Below, one piece after another: positions 42,236-51,191 of a stretch of 64,000 nucleotides of DNA. The notes beneath the pieces were generated by a model. It searched no databases. It was not told the DNA's origin and was given only the letters and a program-made list of their open reading frames with translations. Each line of letters opens with the position of its first letter. The stretch's first letter is position 1. A program made the translations under genes and the position numbers. Origin of the DNA: Chitinophagaceae bacterium (GTDB lineage: Bacteria > Bacteroidota > Bacteroidia > Chitinophagales > Chitinophagaceae); the NCBI GenBank assembly GCA_016713965.1, contig JADJOC010000002.1, positions 354,001-418,000 of the forward strand, in the 5' to 3' direction.

Positions 42236-44433
42236 TTAATTTGATTCAGCTTTCCGGTTGTATGCTTTTAAAAAAATGGCACCTAAATTTTTATATGGTG
42301 GGATATAACTTTCCCATTCGTCTCTATTACTGTTATTAAAGGTTTTTGTTAACGTTGCCCACATGCTTCGCCATGACAAAGTTTTACCTGATGAAAAACA
42401 TGGTTAAGATAATTTAAAATCGGTTTATTGATATCTGCCGGTTCCAATTTCTTTAGTAGATATTATATGCGCATCAGGATTAAGCTCTAAAATTTCATTT
42501 AAATTTTTATACCCGCCACAACTTCCCAGTACAACAATCTTAGCGTCTCCCTGCATTCTTTTAATTGTTCCCGGCAACCAGTAGCTATGCCCCCGGTGTA
42601 TTACTACTGAGGGAAGAAGATTATTATTATTAAGGTATTTATTTAAATGTGCCTGGGCAGAATCATCCAGGTTTTTATCGCTATCCAGGGCCCTGTTAGC
42701 ATATATCCATACTTTTGGTTCCCTGATACTTTTTATTTCCACCCATTCCGGTTTCATCTCTACCCGCCAGGTATTCCTGTCAAAAGAGTTTACAAATCCG
42801 GTAAAAACTCCTTTGCCATCTTCATCACCATAAAAAATACCTGCTGTATTATCCTGCCGCTGTCATCGGCCAGGTATTTACCGTCTACCTCGTAAATAGA
42901 TGGTATACCCACTTCCTTGGTAAGATCAATTTTATTGCTGCTATCCGATGATAAAAAAATAAGTTTAAGCAGGCTGTAAATGGTTTGTCCTTTAGTACTA
43001 TTTTCATTAATACAACGTTGCTCATTTTCAGTAACGTATTGCAGCATGTTACCTAATAACACTTTATTATTTATACTGCTGTAAGCATCTGCTACATCTA
43101 CTGCATCTTCTAAATTATCAGCAGCTTCCAGCTTATATACAAAGTCCTTCATCAGTTTTTCAGAGCTGGGAGCAGACATCAAACTTAAAAAATCATCCAG
43201 CTTATTATAATTAGCCGCCATTTTAATAAATTTTTTGAAATAATCATGATTTACATTGGCAAGCAATGAATCTGTAGACGGTTTTTTACCCATACGCTGA
43301 ATCATACGGTTAAAACTATGCTTATAACTAGACGTATAAATTTCACTTTCGCCCATTACAATCATGTAATACAAATCAGCAGGAGACAATAAATCAATTG
43401 CCCTCATCCTTACATTTAAATTACCTTCATTATGTAACTCATTTATTGGCGTTATAAAATCTTTAATTGCTTTTGCCTGTAGCATATACCGCAAACCGTT
43501 AGTTCCAAACATAGCAATAGGTGTGTCCCCATTCATTAATCTTTTACTGTATTCTATTTCTGTTTGTACTAATAATTTAAAATAGCCTACTTTATCATAC
43601 GATGTACCGTCGCCTATATATTTTTTTATACTTTCAATGGTTTTATGGCCTTTCAATAAATCATCCAGAAAGGGGAAATAAAAGAGAGAGTTCTCTGTTT
43701 CACTTAACTGAACTATTGCTTTTATAATAGGATCAGTATTACGTCTTATTAACCTTGCTTCCGGCTTACCTTTTGCCTGTGCATATGAATATACCTGCAC
43801 AGGATTATATTTAGAAGCTATCAGTACCAAACTGTCTGCAAAACTATCCTCTGCATAAGGACGGATGGTTTGCATAATTTTGTCCGGATTTAAGACACAA
43901 TATTTTAAGTATACAATTTTTTTCGCTTCCTCATAGCCCGGGGTTAGATCAAAAATTTCACCATTGATTTTTGCAATCCCATATTCCATATCCTGTGCAA
44001 ACGGGGCAATACTTTCACCTGAAATATTTGCCTGCATCATGTTGGTAAAATTATCCACTAAAACAGGGGCTAAAACAGGATTCAGCTCTCTTGATCTCCA
44101 TGCAGTTCTAAAGTTTCTTACCAGGGTTTCTACATATCCTAAATACCGTATTTTTTCATTATTGGTATTAATCTTTTCATTACGCTCAATTTCAGTTTGG
44201 AGCTCATCAATCTTTCTAAAAACAACATCAGTAATTTGTAAATTAATTTCATCATTCTGAGTTGCCCTGATAATGGCATCTGTTTTGCCATCAGCTTTAT
44301 CAACCAGCTTTTGCTCAATGTCTATCTTATCATGAAATCTTTGCCTGGCCAGAGGGATTTTTACAGTATCTGCAGCTGCAAAACCTATATGGGCCGTTAG
44401 TAAAAAAACCAGGGATGTAAAAAATATTTTCAT
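42236..44433 (-). CDS. large secreted protein with putative caspase-like (clan CD) C-terminal domain (frameshifted)
   Basis: About 732 residues when three frame breaks are joined (T-run near 42822-42830; near 42435-42445; A-run near 42395). Signal peptide ends at AHIGFAA. The long N-terminal part is helical, without recognised motifs (DKIDIEQKLVDKADGKTDA, EIERNEKINTNNEKI). The C-terminal part has VVIHRGHSYWLPGTI (about residues 611-625) and IVVLGSCGGYKNL (Cys about 639), the His-Gly...Ser-Cys-Gly pattern of clan CD cysteine peptidases and CHAT domains, then PDAHIISTKEIGTG and YIPPYKNLGAIFLKAY at the end. The peptidase reading is inference; the family itself appears widespread but unnamed in Bacteroidota. 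Confidence 0.6.
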
Positions 44434-44611
44434 TAGCTATTATAATTAATTTTAGTATCGCCAACGATACAAAGATGGTCTATTTTTAATTGTATAAAAA
44501 AGATACTGTAGTTATTTTAGATGAAATTAACATTCAATACGCTGCATTGGAGTTAACAATTTGATAATATGCCTTGTAATAAACAGGCATTACCACATTA
44601 AAGGTAAACAC

Positions 44612-44619
44612 TATTTTTG
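44612..44619 (+). promoter_or_regulatory. -7 box TATTTTTG of the response regulator
   Basis: TAnnTTTG match ending 4 nt before the ATG at 44624, again implying a leaderless transcript. Confidence 0.45.
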
Positions 44620-44623
44620 CAGG

Positions 44624-45302
44624 ATGACAGGTATAAGTGCTAAAAAATATTAATTGCTGATGATGAACCGGATATTATAGAGATTATCCAATTCAACTTA
44701 CAAGCAGAAGGCTACGAAGTGTTAACAGCAAAAAATGGCATAGAAGCCATTGAAAAAGCCACCGTTTACCAGCCGGACCTTATTATTTTGGATATAATGA
44801 TGCCTGAAAAAAATGGTATAGAAGTATGTAAAACACTACGGTTACAACCTTCCTTGCTAATACACTTATTATTTTTTTAACTGCCTTAAGTGATGAAACT
44901 ACAGAAATTAAAGGTTTAGAAACCGGCGCTGATGATTTTATTACAAAACCAATAAGTCCCAGGGTACTTGTAAGCAAGGTGAATGCACTTTTCAGAAGGT
45001 TTACTAAAGAAGATGCAGGCATATTACAAATCGGCGACTTGCAAATTGACAGGGAAAAATATATTATTATTTATAAAAATAATGAAATTAACCTTGCCAG
45101 GAAGGAATTTGAATTACTTGCACTGCTGGCCGGTAAACCCGGAAAAGTTTTTTTGCGGCATGAAATATTAAACCAGGTATGGGGGACAGAAGTAATAGTG
45201 GGGGACAGGACTATTGATGTACACATCCGTAAAATTAGACAAAAACTAAACCTTGATTGTATTACCACTGTAAAAGGGGTTGGCTATAAATTTGAGCTAT
45301 AA
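44624..45302 (+). CDS. OmpR/PhoB-family response regulator (frameshifted)
   Basis: About 226 residues. Receiver domain with the acidic pocket KILIADDEPDI, the phospho-acceptor Asp in DLIILDIMMPEKNG, LTALSDE and the Lys in GADDFITKPISP. A winged-helix C-terminal domain follows (NLARKEFELLALLAGKPGKV, then VGDRTIDVHIRKIRQKL). Two single-base losses break the frame: in the A-run near 44641-44647 (KK/ILIADDE) and in the TTCC-TTG tract near 44850 (LQPS/FANTL). The histidine kinase gene follows after 81 bp. Confidence 0.92.
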
Positions 45303-45383
45303 TTTAATTACTATTGATTTTTCTTCGATACATTCGCATAGTCCTGATTAAATAGTTACTATTAACTATTATCACAACCAACT

Positions 45384-46436
45384 ATGCCATCAAAAAAAAA
45401 TTATTCTCCACAGCAATTAGCCGCACTAACTGCGCTTGCCCTGTCTACGCCGATTGCCATCGGTATTTTTATATTTAAACCGATATGGTGGATAGCCCTT
45501 GCCGCTTTTATCGTAATATTTTTAGGAAGTTTTTTATTGATTTTATATACACTTCAAAAATTTATTTACAGAAAAATAAAGCTAATTTATAAATTCATTT
45601 ATCAAACCAAAGCCAGCAAAAAGGAGGAATTTTATTATAAAAATATTTTGCCACAGAAAAGTATTGATGAGGTAAGAATGGATGTAGAAGCCTGGGGCAG
45701 GCAGCGCAAGGCCGAAATAGAAATGCTGCAACAAAATGAAGCCTACCGCAAAGAGTTTTTACAAAACTTAAGCCATGAATTGAAAACTCCCATTTTTGCC
45801 ATACAAGGTTATATAGACACTTTATTAAATGGTGCATTGGATAACCCTACAGTAAATAAAAATTTTCTGCAAAGTGCTTACAGGAATGTAGACAGGCTGG
45901 TAAATTTAGTAAGCGATTTAGATGCCATCTCCAAACTGGAAAGTGGCGAGCAGCAGCTAACAAAAAGCAGCTTTGTTATACAAGACCTTGTTAAAGAAGT
46001 GTATGAAACGCTCTCTATAAAAGCAGATAAAAAACAGATAAAATATAGCATTAAAAAAGGCTGCGAAGTTCCGTTAACTGTTTTTGCTGATAAAGAAAAA
46101 ATAAGGCAGGTATTAATAAACCTTGTTGATAATGCCATAAAATATGGCAAACAAAATGGCCAGGTCGAATCGAGTTTTTATAATGTAGACGGACAAAAAG
46201 TGCTGGTAGAAGTAAGCGATGACGGTAACGGTATGCCTGAAGAACACCTGTCAAGGATATTTGAAAGATTTTACAGAACAGATTTGGCCAGGAGCAGGAA
46301 AGTTGGTGGCAGCGGTTTAGGATTAGCTATTTGCAAACATATTATAGAAGCGCATGATCAAACCATTCATGTAAGGAGTAAAGTAGATGTGGGCAGCACT
46401 TTTGGGTTTACTTTGCAAAGTAAGAAGGAAACATAA
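45384..46436 (+). CDS. sensor histidine kinase, PhoR-like
   Basis: 350 residues. Two adjacent N-terminal membrane helices (LSTPIAIGIFIFKPIWWIAL region and ALAAFIVIFLGSFLLILYTL region) with almost no extracytoplasmic loop. A linker follows, then HisKA with LQNLSHELKTPIFAIQGYI (phospho-His) and the HATPase domain: N-box LINLVDNAIKYGKQNG, G1 VSDDGNGMPEEH, F-box IFERFYRTD and G2 GGSGLGLAICKHI. With the preceding regulator it forms a complete two-component system. The lack of a sensing domain suggests an intramembrane or phosphate-transport-coupled signal, as in PhoR. Confidence 0.94.
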   Translation: MPSKKNYSPQQLAALTALALSTPIAIGIFIFKPIWWIALAAFIVIFLGSFLLILYTLQKFIYRKIKLIYKFIYQTKASKKEEFYYKNILPQKSIDEVRMDVEAWGRQRKAEIEMLQQNEAYRKEFLQNLSHELKTPIFAIQGYIDTLLNGALDNPTVNKNFLQSAYRNVDRLVNLVSDLDAISKLESGEQQLTKSSFVIQDLVKEVYETLSIKADKKQIKYSIKKGCEVPLTVFADKEKIRQVLINLVDNAIKYGKQNGQVESSFYNVDGQKVLVEVSDDGNGMPEEHLSRIFERFYRTDLARSRKVGGSGLGLAICKHIIEAHDQTIHVRSKVDVGSTFGFTLQSKKET

Positions 46437-46664
46437 AATTATTTTTTTGTTACCAGCTTTTGTACCCTGGTTAAACAGTTGAGGCGACGCTCCGTTCAAC
46501 TAAGTGCTGCTATTTAGCTTAAAACACGGGCAAATAATGGTATATATATTTAAGTCCTTCACCAAACTACTTATTTGTATCTCGATGCCAAGATAGTAGT
46601 ATTACCATATATTATTTTGTTATCTTGCCTAACTTAAATTGATTAGCACCTAATTTCCAGTCAA

Positions 46665-48317
46665 ATGAAGATTACTTATACTAATTATAGATTACCAGAG
46701 ATTTTTGCACAATGGTTTCATAGTAGTTTCACCTCTAGTGCAAATAAACCTTTGCTAATTACAGGTATTGATAAATTATCTGGTGAAAAATTCGATTATG
46801 TTGTAAAATTTAAAGCAGCAGAGCGAATGTCTAATGAGGCTTCAATGAGAGAACTATTGGCTTGTTTTATTTCAATGGAATTAGATCTTCCTGTTATAGA
46901 GCCAGCAATTATAGAGATTACTCCACAATTTGTAGAAATTTTAAAAGGTAATGATTCTTGGCAACCTGCAAGTAAAAGTTTAGGCTATAATTTTGGTTCT
47001 TTGAATTTAACTGATCATAAAACTCTCATTTTAAACCAACCCCTGAATAATCATCAATTACTTCATGCACAAAATGCATTTGCTTTTGATATGTTCATAC
47101 AAAATTCAGATCGTACTGTAACCAAGCCTAATATTTTAACAAATGGTAATAATTTTATAATACTTGATCATGAAATAGCTTTTGGATTTATTTTTGCTCC
47201 CTTTTTAAGTAATAAAATTTGGGAGATGGCTGAAGAAAATAAAGATTGGATAAGAAATCATTGTATTTTACCGTTAATAAAAGGGAAAGAATATGATTTT
47301 GATGAATTTTCAAAAAAAATTGATACCTTAAACGAGGTTTTTTGGAAAAAGGCCGCCAGCTTAATTCCTCCCGAATGGATGACAGACCAGTTCAATTCTA
47401 TTAAAAATACATTAACAAATATAATAAAAGAAAAAGACCAGTTTATTTTAGAGCTAAAAAAAAATAATGTCATGAATACATACCATTACCAGGTTTTAAG
47501 ATATATGCCAGATAGGGTAAGTGGAGAATTTGTAAATCTAGGCATTGTTGTTTATGATCCTGATACAAACAAATTAAGAGGTAAATTTTTCGAAAAAATT
47601 ACCCGGGTTTCGAGTTTTTTTCCTTCAATTAATAGTAGGTATTTGGCATCATCTTTAAAATTTCTTCAAAAAGAATTTGACATACTAACTAATAGATTTG
47701 AGGTGGAATTCAATTTTGAAAAAACAAATACCTTAGATCAAATAATTAGAGCTATTCTACCCAAAGATGACAGCTCACTTTGTTTTACTGAAACAAAAAA
47801 AATATTAGAATTAAACACTGAAATAGCTATAAAATCTTTATACAAAAGATTTGTTTTGAACTATGTAGAAGAAACTGAAAGAGAGTATATAAATGATAAA
47901 GAAGTTTGGAATAAAATTTATAAATTTTATTTTGAAAGATTTGGAATTTCAAGTTATTTAAGAAATCATACAGTTAATACACAACTTGACACATGGGAAT
48001 TTGATAAAGCTTGGAAAAATGGCGTTTGGAATTGTTTTGAAACTATATCATTTGATCTTCTTAAAAGTGAGTCAATTAAAGATAAGGTATATAAGTGGAG
48101 TGGAAAAATCAATGAATTACAAACCTCTAAAGAGCCAATTCATGTTTTTTTATTATCTAAACTTCCAGAGGAGCATCGTGAATTAGAAAGCTTTATACTT
48201 AAAAAACTTGGGAAAATTAAATTTTCTAATAATGTTACTATTGAATTAATTTATGAAGGTAATGTTGAAAAATTTGCTAAAAAATTTAAAAAGCAAATTG
48301 AAAATCATAATGATTAA
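46665..48317 (+). CDS. HipA-like kinase joined to DUF3037 protein (possibly two genes)
   Basis: 550 residues in one frame. Residues 1-268 are a HipA-like kinase domain: nucleotide-binding Lys in FDYVVKFKAAE (Lys48), the catalytic loop NSDRTVTKPN (Asp149, Asn156) and the metal site LDHE (Asp168). Residues 270-550 start MNTYHYQVLRYMPDRVSGEF, VNLGIVVYDP, the start of DUF3037 proteins. The junction lies at an A9 run (47455-47464). A tenth A would put a TAA right after ELKKK and leave DUF3037 as its own gene starting at ATG 47472, the arrangement I know from other bacteria. AT-richer than its neighbours, suggesting acquisition. Function unknown; a toxin-like or defence kinase is possible. Confidence 0.75.
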   Translation: MKITYTNYRLPEIFAQWFHSSFTSSANKPLLITGIDKLSGEKFDYVVKFKAAERMSNEASMRELLACFISMELDLPVIEPAIIEITPQFVEILKGNDSWQPASKSLGYNFGSLNLTDHKTLILNQPLNNHQLLHAQNAFAFDMFIQNSDRTVTKPNILTNGNNFIILDHEIAFGFIFAPFLSNKIWEMAEENKDWIRNHCILPLIKGKEYDFDEFSKKIDTLNEVFWKKAASLIPPEWMTDQFNSIKNTLTNIIKEKDQFILELKKNNVMNTYHYQVLRYMPDRVSGEFVNLGIVVYDPDTNKLRGKFFEKITRVSSFFPSINSRYLASSLKFLQKEFDILTNRFEVEFNFEKTNTLDQIIRAILPKDDSSLCFTETKKILELNTEIAIKSLYKRFVLNYVEETEREYINDKEVWNKIYKFYFERFGISSYLRNHTVNTQLDTWEFDKAWKNGVWNCFETISFDLLKSESIKDKVYKWSGKINELQTSKEPIHVFLLSKLPEEHRELESFILKKLGKIKFSNNVTIELIYEGNVEKFAKKFKKQIENHND

Positions 48318-48340
48318 TAAATAATATACGTTTTAATAAA

Positions 48341-48390
48341 AGCTCAATAATGGTATACCGTACAAGTGAGTGACACAACAATGATGCTCA
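48341..48390 (+). repeat. dispersed ~50-bp repeat, copy 2
   Basis: AGCTCAATAATGGTATACCG followed by TACAAGTGAGTGACACAACA and ATGATGCTC. It aligns along its length with 59129-59179 (inverted) and in blocks with 1351-1421 and 57401-57442. Confidence 0.7.
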
Positions 48391-48446
48391 ACGAACAGGA
48401 TGCCTGTTACAAAATATTTTTACTTATTAACCCAGCTGCATATTTA

Positions 48447-49822
48447 TTATGAACTTAACAACTCCCCAATCCTTTCCCTCACTTTTTCTGCATTGGGCAA
48501 CATAGCCTGCTCTAATAAAATATTCATAGGAACGGCTGGTAAGTTTAACGCACCGATAACTTCTACAGCGGCATCTAAAAATGTAAAACAATGTTTACTA
48601 ATCCTTCCGGCTAAAGCTTCTGCAAAAGAATTATTTTGCTGCTCTTCAGTAACAATTAAACACTTACCATGTCTTTTTACCGCAGTAAAAATCAATTCTT
48701 CATCCAAAGGATATAATGTTCGCAGGTCGATAATTTCTATTTTTCCATCAAAGCTTTTAGCTGCAGCCTGGGCCCAGTATACGCCCATTCCGTAAGTAAT
48801 GATACAGCAGCTTTCTCCTGACTTAATTTTATCATTAGTTGCAGATAAAACTATATCGGCTTTGCCGGGCCACCGCCGCCATACGCCCCGATGGGTATGC
48901 GTATTAACGTTTGTATAGGAAACTTACCCATGCTTAAATAACAGCTTTTGGAAATTTCTGTTACAAGCTGGTTAAAACCCGGGTAAATATAATCTGCAAA
49001 TTGCACTTCTACGATTGGTTTTAGGCCAACAGCGCTCATACCTACAAGGGTGTGATGCCCGAGCAAAGGCACCTGGGCATGCACTAAAACAGGATAACGG
49101 TTTTCTCTTACCTCTTGCACAATATTGCTCATCACTTCATGGCACTGGGAAAAATCACTACCATCTATGCTTATACGCTTTAGGCCTTTAAACCCTTTTA
49201 CAAATTCACTGGCATTAGCTGTCCTGGCTTCCTGTGCGGTAACACTAATTCCCCAGTTATTGTCCTGCACCAAATAGATAATAGGCAGCTGGTGCAAAGC
49301 CGCAAACTGGAATGCCTCGCTCACTTCGCCTTCAGTTACCGAGGCATCACCGAGGGAACACACTACAACAGGCACTTCACCCCCAGACCCTCTCCGATAG
49401 AGGGGGGAACTAATTTTCTCTAAATATTTTATCCCTTGGGCTATCCCGGTAGTAGGAATAGCCTGCATGCCGGTAGCGCTGCTTTGATGTATAATACTGG
49501 GTTTATCACTGCCTTTATAATTGGGATGGCTGTAATATTCTCTGCCTCCGGTAAAAATATCATCCCCTTTTGCCAATAGCTGCAGCATTAATTGATATGT
49601 AGAAAATTCAAGCCCGAGCAGCATGCTCTCATCCCGGTAATAAGGACTTACATAATCACATGGCAACAGCTGGTATGCAGTGGCCAGCTGAATAGCTTCA
49701 TGGCCACGGGAAGTGGAATGCACATATTTACAAACGGGCCTGTTTGCTTCATAAACAGCGGCCATAGCTTTAGCTGTACACATATGTGTGTAAGCCTTTA
49801 GCAAAATTGCTTTATCCAACAT
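48447..49822 (-). CDS. alpha/beta-fused 2-oxoacid dehydrogenase E1 with two internal deletions
   Basis: Thiamine-diphosphate E1 component of the fused alpha-beta type. The alpha part is largely present: STSRGHEAIQLATAY, YYRDESMLLGLEF, SSATGMQAIPTTGIAQG and VVCSLGDASVTEGEVSEAFQF with VQDNNWGISV. The beta part has VGMSAVGLKPIVEVQFADYI and ITYGMGVYWAQ...IIDLRTLYPLDEE. The linker and first beta segment are missing (alpha PLLGHHT joins directly to VGMSAVG). So is a stretch after IPIGAYGGGGP, where it joins LSATNDKIKSGES with a frame change near 48851. About 458 residues remain of the usual 650-690. A GC-rich palindrome is inserted in frame at 49374-49408. As read the gene cannot make a complete enzyme. 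Confidence 0.85.
49374..49408. repeat. GC-rich palindromic insert within the E1 gene
   Basis: The plus strand reads CACTTCACCCCCAG, ACCCTCTCCGATAGAGGGGG. The stem is CCCTCT/AGAGGG. It shares TCACCCCCAG-n-CCCTCTCC with the insert in nadB at 57831-57872 but lies in the opposite orientation to its host gene. It encodes SSPLYRRGSGGEVP between YLEK and VVVCSLGD. Confidence 0.8.
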
Positions 49823-49828
49823 GGCTCA

Positions 49829-49863
49829 AAAGTAAATTGTAAAAAGTAAAATATAAAATAATA
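49829..49863. repeat. heptad array upstream of the E1 gene
   Basis: AAAGTAA, ATTGTAA, AAAGTAA, AATATAA, AATAATA. It begins 6 bp before the start codon at 49822, as the array before the thiolase gene does. Confidence 0.7.
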
Positions 49864-49911
49864 AATCAGGAAGGTTGTAACAGCGATGCAGTTGCACACA
49901 AATATTATACA

Positions 49912-50523
49912 CTATTTAATTTCCATTCTTAATAACAGTTCATCACCGATGAGGGCTTCCAGCATATCCCCTGCTACACATTCTCCTACACCGGCAGGGG
50001 TGCCTGTAAATATCAAATCGCCGATATTTAAGGAAAAATAATGTGAAATATGTGAAATAAGTTCATCAAAACTATAAATCATGTGAGCAGAATTGCCTTG
50101 CTGCTTTAACACTGAGTTTTGATAAAATTTAAAATTTATATCATTTTTATTATTAATGGATGCGACGTTAATAAACTTACCTATTGCAGCAGAATTATCA
50201 AAAGCTTTAGCTTTTTCCCAGGGTAATCCTTTTTCTTTTAACTTATTTTGTATATCCCTGGCAGTGAAATCGATTCCTACAGTAATTTCACTATAGTAGC
50301 TGGCTGCTTCTTTTTCGCCAATATATTTACCATTTTTATTAATCCGGAGAACCAATTCACATTCGTAATGTAGTTCATTGGTAAATTCAGGATAAAAAAA
50401 CGGGATATGGTTTTGCAGCAATGCATTCTTAGGCTTCATAAAAATCACAGGTTCTTCAGGCACTTCATTGCCAAGCTCATGGGCATGAGCTGCATAATTC
50501 CGGCCAACACAAATTATCTTCAT
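49912..50523 (-). CDS. fumarylacetoacetate hydrolase (FAH) family protein
   Basis: 203 residues, the short single-domain form. Conserved features: CVGRNYAAHAHELGNEVPEE, metal-binding HYECELVLRI, VGIDFTARDIQNKLKEKGLP and GDLIFTGTPAGVG. Family members hydrolyse or decarboxylate beta-diketo acids such as acylpyruvates and oxaloacetate; the substrate here cannot be fixed. Between the E1 gene and pth, same strand. Confidence 0.92.
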   Translation of the reverse strand: MKIICVGRNYAAHAHELGNEVPEEPVIFMKPKNALLQNHIPFFYPEFTNELHYECELVLRINKNGKYIGEKEAASYYSEITVGIDFTARDIQNKLKEKGLPWEKAKAFDNSAAIGKFINVASINNKNDINFKFYQNSVLKQQGNSAHMIYSFDELISHISHYFSLNIGDLIFTGTPAGVGECVAGDMLEALIGDELLLRMEIK

Positions 50524-50599
50524 TCAGGTGATTTAAATAAATTAGTATAATACTTTTGATGAACAAATTTAATTAAAATAAATAATTTTAACGTATATA

Positions 50600-51178
50600 T
50601 TATAACTTGACAACCATATTATTAATTTGACTCATGGTACGCTCTAATCCTACTAGCGCAAAATTTTCTATGACTTCTACACATTTATCAATTTTTAATT
50701 TTACCAAAGGCTCTTCATTCTTTTGCCATTTACCCAGTACAAAATCGGCCTGCATACCTTTAGGAAAATTATTACCAATCCCAAAACGAAGCTTAGGATA
50801 TTTATCTGTGCCTAAAATAAGCTGGATATCTTTTAAACCATTATGCCCTGCATCACTACCGGCAGCTCTTAAGCGTATTTTATCAAGCGGGAGCGCCAGG
50901 TCATCTACAACGGTTAATGTATTTTCAACAGGTATTTTTTCTTTATCCAGCCAGTATTTAAAAGCCCTCCCGCTTAAATTCATATAAGTAGTAGGACAAA
51001 TGCAAACAAAAATTTTGCCTTTAAATTTTACTTCGGCCATATAAGCCAGCCGGTCTACCTTAAACATGCCACCATGTTTTAATACAAATGCATTAACTAT
51101 ATCAAAACCAATATTATGTCGGGTATGTGCATATTCATTTCCAATATTACCCAAACCCACTATAAGAAATTTGCTCAT
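50600..51178 (-). CDS. pth: peptidyl-tRNA hydrolase
   Basis: 192 residues from ATG 51178 (MSKFLIVGLGNIGNEYAHTRHN). The open frame begins 9 codons earlier, but the conserved N-terminus sets this start. It recycles peptidyl-tRNA released from ribosomes. Asn and His of the active site lie in GNIGNEYAHTRHNIGF, with TYMNLSGRAF, VVDDLALPLDKIRLR, GSDAGHNGLKDI and RFGIGN. ftsK ends 13 bp upstream; the two may be co-transcribed. Confidence 0.95.
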   Translation of the reverse strand: MSKFLIVGLGNIGNEYAHTRHNIGFDIVNAFVLKHGGMFKVDRLAYMAEVKFKGKIFVCICPTTYMNLSGRAFKYWLDKEKIPVENTLTVVDDLALPLDKIRLRAAGSDAGHNGLKDIQLILGTDKYPKLRFGIGNNFPKGMQADFVLGKWQKNEEPLVKLKIDKCVEVIENFALVGLERTMSQINNMVVKL

Positions 51179-51191
51179 AAATTTTTCAGCA

